8,690 nucleotides of DNA from Oscillospiraceae bacterium (lineage in GTDB: Bacteria > Bacillota > Clostridia > Saccharofermentanales > Saccharofermentanaceae). The DNA is taken from positions 1 through 8,690 of the forward strand of contig CADBNJ010000019.1 of NCBI GenBank assembly GCA_902795955.1, in the 5' to 3' direction. Positions 1 to 7,462 of the stretch are shown here, piece after piece. Each line of letters opens with the position of its first letter. Position 1 is the stretch's first letter. The notes under the pieces were generated by a model that had not been told where the DNA came from, made no database searches, and saw nothing but the letters and a program-made list of their open reading frames with translations. Position numbers and translations under genes: made by a program.

Positions 1-296
<296 letters not shown>

Positions 297-337
297 TTAA
301 AAACATTTCCTTAGAGATTATACACCAATAGTCACCA

Positions 338-3300
338 TTAGGATATAAACTCCACATTATCCTTACCTGCGAACCTGTATAATATGTCCAGCACTTCCGG
401 CGAGGCATCCACATTACATACGGGATCAAGCCTTAAGCTGCTCCCGTCAGATGCAAATACCACATCCACCGGACAGTTGCCGTGGAAATACACGAGCAGG
501 TTCATGAGCATATTGTATTCAGGTGATGACGGCGTCTTATTGAACCTGATCCTTACAAGGCCTCCTTTATCAGGATTCTGTACGGTATTGCCGCTCCGGA
601 CATTCCGGCTTACCGGCTCCTGTTGTCCTGACGAAGATTCCGATCGCCTATCCTGCCACTTCAGATTGCCGGGCACATTATCTATCGGGTACATCCTATC
701 TATAAAGACCGAGAAATCATCCCCTCTCATATGCCTTCTTCCGGCTATTATGACTTTGCTGCCGTTCAGAAGAAGCGGCCTTATGGAATCAAGGATCTTC
801 CCGAAGACAACAGCCTCATAAGGTCCCGTCAGATCCTCCATCTCTACAGTTGCCATCTGCGTCTTGGACTTGGTATACCTGATGCTGAACTTATTGATGA
901 TGCCTGCCATTATAACCTGCTTGTCATCATCCAGCCTGTCTCCCATACCGGCAGCTATCATATCCCTGGCATCCATACTCGTAAAATCCACAAGTCCGTT
1001 GATCCTGCCGGTATACGGTGCGAGCGGATGTCCTGACAGATAGAGCCCTATAGCCTCCTTCTCATATGCCAGTTTAACATCGTGATCATATTCATCAGCC
1101 TCATACACGGTCACATAATCGCTGTCGCTCATGCCTCCGGCATTCTGGTCCATCGCATCGAAAATACTCAGCTGTCCGTCGATCTTACGGCTCTGTCTCA
1201 CTGCAAGACTCTCAAGCTCAGTCTGACACGTCCTTACCATGGTGGCTCTGTTATACCCGAGACCGTCGAGCGCGGAAGCCCATATCAGATACTCAACAGT
1301 ATTACGCTTGATCCCAAGCTCGGATCCTCTCACGAGAAAGTCTTCAAAAGACCTGAACTCTCCACGCTTATCCCTGTCTTCCTCTATCTGCCTGACCTGA
1401 CCTTCACCGACGCCCTTGATGACAGTAAGTCCTATCCTTATACCCATCCTGCCGTCATCTGTCTTCTCGGTCGTGAATCTTGCAAAGCTCTTATTGATGT
1501 CAGGCCGTAAGACAGGTATTCCCATCTGCTCCGAAGCAGTGATATAGCTCGATGCTTTGACGAGCTCTGTCCTGAACGAATTAAGTGTGGCCGTCATGAA
1601 CTCGACAGGATAATAATACTTGATATAAGCAGTCCAGTATCCGACTACGGCATAGCACGCGGCGTGCGACTTGTTAAATGCGTATCCTGCAAATCCCGCA
1701 ACATCATCGAATATCTTCATGGCGACATCGCCGGGAACACCGCGGCTTATCGCACCGTCGATCTCGTGTCCCTTATCATCCTTACCGCCGAAGACGAAGA
1801 GATTCCTGTACTCCTCCATGATTGCCTTGTTCTTCTTGCTCATGGCACGTCTTATGTTATCGCTCTGACCCATAGAGAACCCGGCGAGATCCCTTACTAT
1901 CTGCATGACCTGTTCCTGATAGATCGCACATCCGTATGTCACCTTCAGGATCGGTTCCAGAAGCGGGTGATCATATACGATCTTGGAGGCATCATGGCGG
2001 CACGCCACATACTTCGGGATCTGGTCCATAGGTCCCGGTCTGTAGAGCGCAATGCCCGCGATGATATCCTCAAGGCTCTGCGGCTTCAGCTGCTTCATGA
2101 ACGACGTCATGCCCCGGCTCTCAAGCTGGAATACACCGAGCGTATCTCCTCTGCCTATCATGTCATATACGTTCTTATCATCAAGAGGGATCGTCTCGAG
2201 TGACAATTCCTTGCCATAGTCCTCCTTGATAAGTTCCAGCGCATCCTGAAGGACCGTGAGTGTCCTCAGGCCGAGGAAGTCGAATTTGAGAAGGCCCACG
2301 CTCTCAACATCATACTTGGAGAACTGCACCACCGGTGTATCCTCATTAACTGCCATAGGCGCAATATCAGTGATCGGAACAGCAGATATTATGACGCCCG
2401 CCGCATGGGTTGACGGATGCCTCGGGAGTCCTTCGAGCTTAAGTGCAGTATCGATTATCTTCTTTGTGTCAGCATCACTGTCATAGAGCGACTTAAGATC
2501 CGGATTTGCTTCGATCGCCTGCTCAAGAGTGATCCCTGGCTTGAACGGTATCAGCTTCGCGATCTTATCACCTGTCGAATACGGATAATCCATTACTCTG
2601 GTAACATCATGCACGCAGGACTTCGCACCGAGGGTACCGAACGTGATCACCTGTGCCACTCTGTCCTTGCCGTATTTCTCAGTGACGTAGTCGATCGCGA
2701 TCTGTCTCGTCTCATCGGCAAAATCCACGTCAAAATCAGGCATTGATACCCTCTCGATATTAAGGAATCTCTCGAATACAAGTCCGTACTTTATCGGGTC
2801 AAGGTCGGTAATCCCGACGGCATAGGCAACGAGTGAACCGGCACCCGAGCCTCTTCCCGGTCCCACGACAACCCCGTGTGTCTTGGCATAGTTGATGAAG
2901 TCCCACACGATGAGATAATAGTCGGTATATCCCATCGTATTGATGACATTGAGCTCATAATCAAGTCTCTTGACATATTCCTCCTGATCTGCGGCGGGAG
3001 CGCTTATGGTAAACCTCTTCTCAAGGCCTTCATAAGCGAGAAATGTCAGGTACTGTGATGTCGACTCAAACCCTTCGGGAATATCATACTTAGGCAGATG
3101 TATAGTCTCAAAATCGTACTCCGCATGACACATTGCCGCTATCTTACCGGTATTATCCACAGCTTCCGGAAGATTGGAGAAGAACTTCCTCATCTCCGTC
3201 TCCGACTTCACATAATAATCATTGGTGCTCATTCTCATGCGTTCACGGTCGGCAACCTTGGCGCCGGTCTGCATGCACAGCAGAACATCATGCGTCTCAT

Positions 3301-3955
3301 AATCCGCCTGCGTCAGATAATGGCAGTCATTCGTTGCCGCAAGCGGTATTCCGGTCCTGTTGCTGATCCTGACAAGAGCAGCATTGACCTTGGCCTGCTC
3401 TGGCGTTGTATTCGCCTGCACTTCCAGGTAATAATTCTCCTCGCCGAAGATATCCCTGTACTTAAGCGCAGTCCGCTCTGCCTCCTGTTCATTCCCCGCG
3501 AGGATATAAGAGGCAACCTTCCCCGCCATACATGCAGACAGGCATATCAGGCCCTCATGATACTGTATGAGCAGTTCCTCGTCGACTCTGGGCTTCCTGT
3601 AGAATCCCTCGATGTATCCCTTGGAGACGAGCCTGTTAAGATTGGCAAGACCGGTGTTATCCCTTGCCAGCAATATAAGGTGGTGATATGCGCTTATCTT
3701 ATTGCCCGATCTGTCATGATCGCTCTTCACAAATCTTGACTCCGGTGCGACGTATACTTCGCATCCTATTACCGGATGGATCCCTTCAGCGGTCATGGCT
3801 TTGTAGAAGGCAACTGCGCCGAACATATTGCCGTGATCCGTGATCGCACATGATGTCATGCCCATCGCCTTGATTCGTTTGGCAAGGTCCTTGATGCGTA
3901 TCGCACCGTCAAGAAGACTATACTCTGTATGCAGATGAAGATGACAAAAATCCAT
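338..3955 (-). CDS. dnaE: DNA polymerase III subunit alpha, DnaE type with PHP domain
   Basis: Replicative DNA polymerase catalytic subunit of the C family. The protein has 1205 residues, the usual DnaE1 length. An N-terminal PHP domain (about 1-280) has the metal-site motifs HLHLH (5-9), DH (40-41), GCE (64-66), HH (91-92), Cys142 and DCH (210-212), so its metal site looks intact, unlike the degenerate E. coli one. The polymerase core contains GPGRGSGAGS (365-374) and MPDFDVDF (405-412). D407, D409 and D559 match the E. coli catalytic triad D401/D403/D555. A helix-hairpin-helix region (IKGVGEGQ) lies near residue 850 and an OB fold at about 1013-1090. A Ser/Arg/Gln-rich linker (about 1100-1132) leads to a C-terminal domain. 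GGAG 6 nt before the ATG supports the start. Gram-positives usually also carry PolC, which is not in this window, so the division of labour between the two cannot be read here. dnaE has its own promoter in the mtaB-dnaE gap. Confidence 0.97.
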   Translation of the reverse strand: MDFCHLHLHTEYSLLDGAIRIKDLAKRIKAMGMTSCAITDHGNMFGAVAFYKAMTAEGIHPVIGCEVYVAPESRFVKSDHDRSGNKISAYHHLILLARDNTGLANLNRLVSKGYIEGFYRKPRVDEELLIQYHEGLICLSACMAGKVASYILAGNEQEAERTALKYRDIFGEENYYLEVQANTTPEQAKVNAALVRISNRTGIPLAATNDCHYLTQADYETHDVLLCMQTGAKVADRERMRMSTNDYYVKSETEMRKFFSNLPEAVDNTGKIAAMCHAEYDFETIHLPKYDIPEGFESTSQYLTFLAYEGLEKRFTISAPAADQEEYVKRLDYELNVINTMGYTDYYLIVWDFINYAKTHGVVVGPGRGSGAGSLVAYAVGITDLDPIKYGLVFERFLNIERVSMPDFDVDFADETRQIAIDYVTEKYGKDRVAQVITFGTLGAKSCVHDVTRVMDYPYSTGDKIAKLIPFKPGITLEQAIEANPDLKSLYDSDADTKKIIDTALKLEGLPRHPSTHAAGVIISAVPITDIAPMAVNEDTPVVQFSKYDVESVGLLKFDFLGLRTLTVLQDALELIKEDYGKELSLETIPLDDKNVYDMIGRGDTLGVFQLESRGMTSFMKQLKPQSLEDIIAGIALYRPGPMDQIPKYVACRHDASKIVYDHPLLEPILKVTYGCAIYQEQVMQIVRDLAGFSMGQSDNIRRAMSKKNKAIMEEYRNLFVFGGKDDKGHEIDGAISRGVPGDVAMKIFDDVAGFAGYAFNKSHAACYAVVGYWTAYIKYYYPVEFMTATLNSFRTELVKASSYITASEQMGIPVLRPDINKSFARFTTEKTDDGRMGIRIGLTVIKGVGEGQVRQIEEDRDKRGEFRSFEDFLVRGSELGIKRNTVEYLIWASALDGLGYNRATMVRTCQTELESLAVRQSRKIDGQLSIFDAMDQNAGGMSDSDYVTVYEADEYDHDVKLAYEKEAIGLYLSGHPLAPYTGRINGLVDFTSMDARDMIAAGMGDRLDDDKQVIMAGIINKFSIRYTKSKTQMATVEMEDLTGPYEAVVFGKILDSIRPLLLNGSKVIIAGRRHMRGDDFSVFIDRMYPIDNVPGNLKWQDRRSESSSGQQEPVSRNVRSGNTVQNPDKGGLVRIRFNKTPSSPEYNMLMNLLVYFHGNCPVDVVFASDGSSLRLDPVCNVDASPEVLDILYRFAGKDNVEFIS

Positions 3956-3984
3956 AGTAAACTCCGAATGACTTTTCTGGATTA

Positions 3985-4013
3985 ATTATACTATGGGGCG
4001 TGATGATTATCAA
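3985..4013 (-). promoter_or_regulatory. sigma-A-type promoter of dnaE(-pfkA)
   Basis: On the minus strand, TTGATA (4013-4008) is followed after exactly 17 bp by a perfect TATAAT (3990-3985). The expected start of transcription is near 3978, giving a leader of about 23 nt with GGAG just before the dnaE ATG. This is the best sigma-A-type match I found in the window. It separates dnaE-pfkA from the upstream aspS-mtaB unit. A perfect 12-bp palindrome, AAACAATTGTTT (4022-4033), lies just upstream of the -35 box. Confidence 0.8.
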
Positions 4014-4059
4014 CAGAAAAGAAACAATTGTTTGCACAAGCTGACAAGCGTTTATCTTA

Positions 4060-5376
4060 TCATTCTCCCGCCACAGAAGCAGTTACGGAACTTCCTTCGG
4101 AAGATACTATCCTGGCAGTCAGTATGTCACCTGATCTTACATCAGCCCCTGCATCCTTTATTACGCATCTTACATGCCAGGGAGTATATCCTTCTGCACC
4201 GTCAACACCTGTCTTCTCAACTATCACGCGGCATGTCATACCCTCGAGAGATCCCGCAAACCCGGCCTCGAGTTCATTAGAGATATCTATGAGTTCCAGC
4301 GCTCTTCTCTTCTTGACTTCCTGACTGACCTGATCCTTCATCCCGGCTGCCGCAGTCCCCTCTCTCACCGAATAAGGAAATACGTGCAGTTTGGCGAACT
4401 TAAGGCGTTTTACGAATTCACAGGTGGTCCTATGTTCCTCTTCCGTCTCACCCGGGAAACCTGCTATCACATCCGTGGTCAGAGCCATGTCAGGGAACAC
4501 CGCGCGCAGCCTGGCGACACGTTCCTCATATCCGGCAGAAGTATATCTTCTTCCCATTCTCTTAAGCACTGTGTCACTCCCGCTCTGAAGGGATAAATGG
4601 AACTGCGGACACAGCTTATCGATACTGCCGAGGGCGCTTATGAATCCGTCAGTCAGCGATATGGGTTCAAGAGACGCAAGGCGGATATTGACAAGACCGT
4701 CGATAGAATTAAGTGCCTCAAGAACGCGGTACAGGCTCATGATATCCTCACCCCTGTCCTTGCCGTAAGAACAGGTGTGAATGCCGGTCACCACAACTTC
4801 TTTATACCCTGAATCCACAAGCGACCGTGCTTCTTTGATTATGTCCTCATAAGGTCTCGAGCAGACCCTTCCTCTCGCATAGGGAATGATGCAGTAAGTG
4901 CAGAACATGTTGCACCCGTCCTCTATCTTGATATACGCCCTCGTTCCTTCGGGCGATAATACGGTCCCGAAGTCATGATACACGTCAGAACCGGACACTT
5001 CCGGTCTTACATGCTGACAGGAATGGATGAGGGCGTCATTTCCGCGCTGCGCGGCAAAGGATTCAACACGCTCCACTACGGTGTTCTTGTCTTTTGTTCC
5101 GAGGACAATGTCGGCATCAACACTGCCATTGCTCATCTCTGACATACAGCCCATCGCAACGACTATTGCGGACGGGTTTGCTCTCGCCATTTTCCTTAAG
5201 CTCTGGCGCGATTTGCGGTCAGCCTCCTGCGTTACGGTGCACGTATTTACGATGCAGCAGTCTGCACAAGAAGGGTCATCAGTCACCTGATGGCCCTTCT
5301 CTATAAACAGATTGCGCATTGCATCCGTCTCGTACTGGTTTACTCTGCAGCCTAATGTCAGAAAGTATACTTTCAT
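4060..5376 (-). CDS. mtaB: tRNA t6A37 methylthiotransferase MtaB (radical SAM)
   Basis: MtaB (YqeV family) is a radical-SAM methylthiotransferase that converts N6-threonylcarbamoyladenosine at position 37 of ANN-decoding tRNAs to its 2-methylthio form (ms2t6A), stabilising codon pairing. The 438-residue protein shows the three-part layout. An N-terminal MTTase domain supplies C10, C46 and C77 for the auxiliary [4Fe-4S] cluster. The radical SAM domain has CxxxCxxC (C155, C159, C162). A C-terminal TRAM-like RNA-binding domain occupies about 377-438. The opening TLGCRVNQYETD points to the MtaB branch rather than MiaB or RimO. The start codon overlaps the aspS stop (TAATG, sharing one base), and no clear Shine-Dalgarno sequence is present, so translation probably depends on ribosomes finishing aspS. 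Its transcription would therefore be under the aspS T-box. The exact tRNA substrates are inferred from the family. Confidence 0.94.
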   Translation of the reverse strand: MKVYFLTLGCRVNQYETDAMRNLFIEKGHQVTDDPSCADCCIVNTCTVTQEADRKSRQSLRKMARANPSAIVVAMGCMSEMSNGSVDADIVLGTKDKNTVVERVESFAAQRGNDALIHSCQHVRPEVSGSDVYHDFGTVLSPEGTRAYIKIEDGCNMFCTYCIIPYARGRVCSRPYEDIIKEARSLVDSGYKEVVVTGIHTCSYGKDRGEDIMSLYRVLEALNSIDGLVNIRLASLEPISLTDGFISALGSIDKLCPQFHLSLQSGSDTVLKRMGRRYTSAGYEERVARLRAVFPDMALTTDVIAGFPGETEEEHRTTCEFVKRLKFAKLHVFPYSVREGTAAAGMKDQVSQEVKKRRALELIDISNELEAGFAGSLEGMTCRVIVEKTGVDGAEGYTPWHVRCVIKDAGADVRSGDILTARIVSSEGSSVTASVAGE

Positions 5377-7121
5377 TATGCGCGGACTTTGATATGGACT
5401 TCTCTGAGCTGCTGTTCGGTAACTTCGCCGGGAGCACCGCAGAGCAGATCCTGTGCATTGCCGTTCATAGGGAATGCAATGACTTCTCTAATGCTCTCCT
5501 CACCGCGCAGGAGCATGATCATACGGTCAACGCCCGGAGCCATTCCCGCATGAGGAGGTGCACCGAACTTGAATGCATTGTAGAGAGCACCGAATCTCGT
5601 CTTAAGCTCCTCCTCGGAATATCCTGCGATCTCGAAAGCCTTCTTCATTATCTCCAGATCGTGGTTACGCACTGCACCGGATGACAGCTCTACACCGTTA
5701 CATACGATGTCATACTGGTATGCGAGGATGTCTTCGGGCTTCTTTGTCTCAAGCGCCTCGAGGCCGCCCTGAGGCATTGAGAAGGGATTGTGCGTGAAGA
5801 TATATTTCTTTGTCTCGTTATCGAATTCGTACATCGGGAAGTCGTTAACATAGCAGAATCTGAAAGCGTTCTCCTCAATGAGTCCGAGCCTCCTGCCAAG
5901 CTCATTTCTGATCTGTCCGGCGAACTCGGCTGCCTTTACTTCCGTTGCGGCAATGAAGAAGATCGTGTCGCCTGATTCAAGAGAACCCAGAGTCCTGATC
6001 TCGTCCTTCATATCGTCGGGAATAAACTTGTCGATAGGTCCCTTGTATGAACCGTCTTCAAGAACTTCAAGATATCCCAGACCGCCCATGCCGATCTCCT
6101 GCGCGAACTTCAGGAGCTTCTCGTGGAAGCCCTTGCTCATCTCTGCGTGAACCTTGATCGCCCTAACAGTCTGGCCGATGAAGGGCTTGAATGTGCAGCG
6201 CTGGAAGAAGTCCGTTACATCAATGATGCGGAGCGGATTTCTGAGGTCCGGCTTATCTGAACCGAATTCGAGCATCGCCTGCTTATATGAGTAGACCGGG
6301 TAAGGTGCGGATGTGACTGCCGCGCCCTCGGGAGCAAACTTCTCGAAGGCAGCCGTAAGGATCTCCTCACCTGCCCTGAACACATCCTCCTGTGTTGCAA
6401 AGCTCATCTCAAAGTCGAGCTGGTAGAATTCTCCCGGAGACCTGTCAGCCCTTGCGTCCTCATCACGGAAGCAGGGAGCGATCTGGAAATACTTGTCGAA
6501 TCCGGACACCATCAGGAGCTGCTTGAACTGCTGGGGAGCCTGGGGAAGCGCATAGAACCTGCCCTTGTACTTTCTTGAAGGAACGATATAGTCTCTTGCG
6601 CCCTCGGGTGAAGATGAAGTCAGGATAGGCGTCTGGATCTCAAGGAATCCCATCTCCGTCATCTTCTGTCTCAGGAAAGAGATGACCTGTGATCTGAAGA
6701 CGATATTGTCCTTGACCTTCTTATTTCTGAGGTCAAGATATCTGTACTTAAGTCTTACATCCTCCCTGATCTCCTTCGATGTCATTACCTCGAAAGGAAG
6801 CTGGCTGTACACCTTGCCGAGCACATCAACCTTATGTGCCTCGAGTTCTATCGTACCCGATGCGATCTTGGGGTTATATGTCTCCTCGTCCCTGTGCTCG
6901 ATCAGTCCCTCGATGCTGATACACTCCTCCTTAACGAGTCCGTCAAGAAGTGATGTGTCACGCATTACGACCTGAAGCACTCCGTACATGTCGCGAAGGT
7001 CGATGAAAGACACACCGCCATGGTCTCTTATGTTCTCCACCCAGCCTGCGACTCTGAGGTTCTTTCCAACGTCTGATTCGCTTATCTCGCTGATAAGCAC
7101 GTCACGGTAAATGTTGCCCAT
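5376..7121 (-). CDS. aspS: Aspartyl-tRNA synthetase, probably non-discriminating (Asp/Asn)
   Basis: Class IIb synthetase that attaches aspartate to tRNA. The 581-residue protein has the bacterial layout: an OB-fold anticodon-binding domain (about 1-105), class II motif 1 leading into the SSPEGARD flipping loop (170-177), motif 2 FRDEDARADR (218-227), a GAD insertion domain (about 285-415) and motif 3 GMAPGVDRMIML (526-537, with R533). After motif 2 it reads SPGEF, one residue longer than the QPEF of E. coli. His34 in RDHGG sits where discriminating E. coli AspRS has Leu and non-discriminating P. aeruginosa AspRS has His. Also, E80 occupies the place of Lys in the E. coli RDEK stretch. This suggests that tRNA-Asn is also charged. 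The ATG at 7121 is chosen because GGAGG (7130-7134) lies 8 nt upstream. An in-frame ATG at 7154 precedes that site and lies in the terminator tail. The gene follows a T-box leader and is translationally coupled to mtaB. Confidence 0.97.
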   Translation of the reverse strand: MGNIYRDVLISEISESDVGKNLRVAGWVENIRDHGGVSFIDLRDMYGVLQVVMRDTSLLDGLVKEECISIEGLIEHRDEETYNPKIASGTIELEAHKVDVLGKVYSQLPFEVMTSKEIREDVRLKYRYLDLRNKKVKDNIVFRSQVISFLRQKMTEMGFLEIQTPILTSSSPEGARDYIVPSRKYKGRFYALPQAPQQFKQLLMVSGFDKYFQIAPCFRDEDARADRSPGEFYQLDFEMSFATQEDVFRAGEEILTAAFEKFAPEGAAVTSAPYPVYSYKQAMLEFGSDKPDLRNPLRIIDVTDFFQRCTFKPFIGQTVRAIKVHAEMSKGFHEKLLKFAQEIGMGGLGYLEVLEDGSYKGPIDKFIPDDMKDEIRTLGSLESGDTIFFIAATEVKAAEFAGQIRNELGRRLGLIEENAFRFCYVNDFPMYEFDNETKKYIFTHNPFSMPQGGLEALETKKPEDILAYQYDIVCNGVELSSGAVRNHDLEIMKKAFEIAGYSEEELKTRFGALYNAFKFGAPPHAGMAPGVDRMIMLLRGEESIREVIAFPMNGNAQDLLCGAPGEVTEQQLREVHIKVRA

Positions 7122-7129
7122 TTGTATAT

Positions 7130-7134
7130 CCTCC
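7130..7134 (-). promoter_or_regulatory. ribosome binding site that fixes the aspS start
   Basis: GGAGG stands 8 nt before the ATG at 7121. The alternative in-frame ATG at 7154 would put this site inside the coding region and would start translation right at the T-tract of the leader terminator, so the shorter protein beginning MGNIYRD is preferred. That start also matches the usual N-terminus of bacterial AspRS. Confidence 0.9.
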
Positions 7135-7149
7135 GTTATGTTTTTACAA

Positions 7150-7187
7150 AACAAAAGTCCTGAACGGACTTAGCTGCCGTTCAGGAC
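7150..7187 (-). terminator. T-box leader terminator of aspS
   Basis: A perfect 11-bp stem (GTCCTGAACGG, 7187-7177, with its complement 7167-7157) closes a 9-nt loop and is followed by TTTTGTTTTG. This is a factor-independent terminator placed about 30 nt before the aspS start codon. Its 5' arm contains the CCUGAA segment (7185-7180) needed by the competing antiterminator, so only one of the two structures can form. It may also end transcripts reading through from the upstream cell-wall-binding protein gene, which has no convincing terminator of its own. Confidence 0.93.
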
Positions 7188-7413
7188 GAATAATCATTAT
7201 CCGCGGTGCCACCTGAATTACCGCCTTCATGCGGTCTTCTCGTAATATCCCTTAACGCAGGATCTGCGGCTCACCTACTTGCATCAATAAGCTTTCAGAT
7301 CGCGGCTGATGAAGTGTTATTCTCCCGCCTTCCTCCCGCCCGCGCTTCCAGCCTGCGACGCGGTGCTCTCTGTGGCGATACTGCGGGGTACTTCTCTTCG
7401 TCTTCGCCTGTAC
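7150..7413 (-). promoter_or_regulatory. T-box riboswitch controlling aspS-mtaB, specifier AAC (Asn)
   Basis: This leader senses uncharged tRNA and lets transcription continue when it binds. Stem I shows AGUA (7392-7389) facing GAA (7322-7320), the paired strands of the specifier-loop S-turn. It also has the distal elements AGAGAG (7371-7366) and GCUGGAAG (7352-7345). Between GAA-U and A-CUUC lies AAC (7318-7316) as specifier, an Asn codon. Helices CCCGC/GCGGG above and GAAG/CUUC below support the register. A hairpin CGCAG-AUC-CUGCG (7268-7256) is the likely Stem III. The T-box motif GGUGGCACCGCGG ends at 7201. Its UGGC (7211-7208) would pair with a GCCA tRNA end, as in tRNA-Asp and tRNA-Asn. 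The antiterminator is UUCAGG (7217-7212) with CCUGAA (7185-7180), plus an inner 8-bp helix GCGGAUAA/UUAUUCGU. Assignment as a T-box is secure; the Asn specifier is a structural reading. Confidence 0.95.
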
Positions 7414-7419
7414 CAGCAG

Positions 7420-7448
7420 ATAGTACATAAATTGACTGCAAAAGTCAA
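7420..7448 (-). promoter_or_regulatory. promoter of the aspS T-box leader
   Basis: On the minus strand, TTGACT (7448-7443) and TACTAT (7425-7420) are separated by exactly 17 bp. The predicted start near 7413 is at the base of Stem I of the T-box, which fits the leader architecture well. The -35 box begins only 14 bp after the stop codon of the upstream gene. It also forms one arm of a small dyad, TTGACT-TTTGC-AGTCAA. Confidence 0.72.
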
Positions 7449-7462
7449 CTTATAATCTGATG

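Noticed and set aside
317..322. TATAAT upstream of pfkA as a separate promoter
   Set aside because: The -10 box is perfect, but no -35 match is found at 15-19 bp. It overlaps an AT-rich gap, so chance is likely.
384..3739. Long plus-strand open frames opposite dnaE
   Set aside because: They are antisense to a complete polymerase gene, show no family motifs and lack convincing ribosome binding sites.
4014..4059. Terminator after mtaB
   Set aside because: The only dyad is AT-rich (AAACAATTGTTT) with no stable GC stem. The following T-rich run is interrupted, so it is not supported.
7122..7154. Eleven extra N-terminal residues for AspRS from an in-frame ATG at 7154
   Set aside because: The ribosome binding site lies inside this stretch, and the ATG falls in the tail of the leader terminator. 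The start at 7121 has proper spacing and matches the family N-terminus.
7311..7325. Two-codon T-box reading both Asn and Asp or Glu
   Set aside because: Shifting the register by one base gives AUA or ACA; no GAC, GAU, GAA or GAG codon overlaps the AAC in the specifier position.
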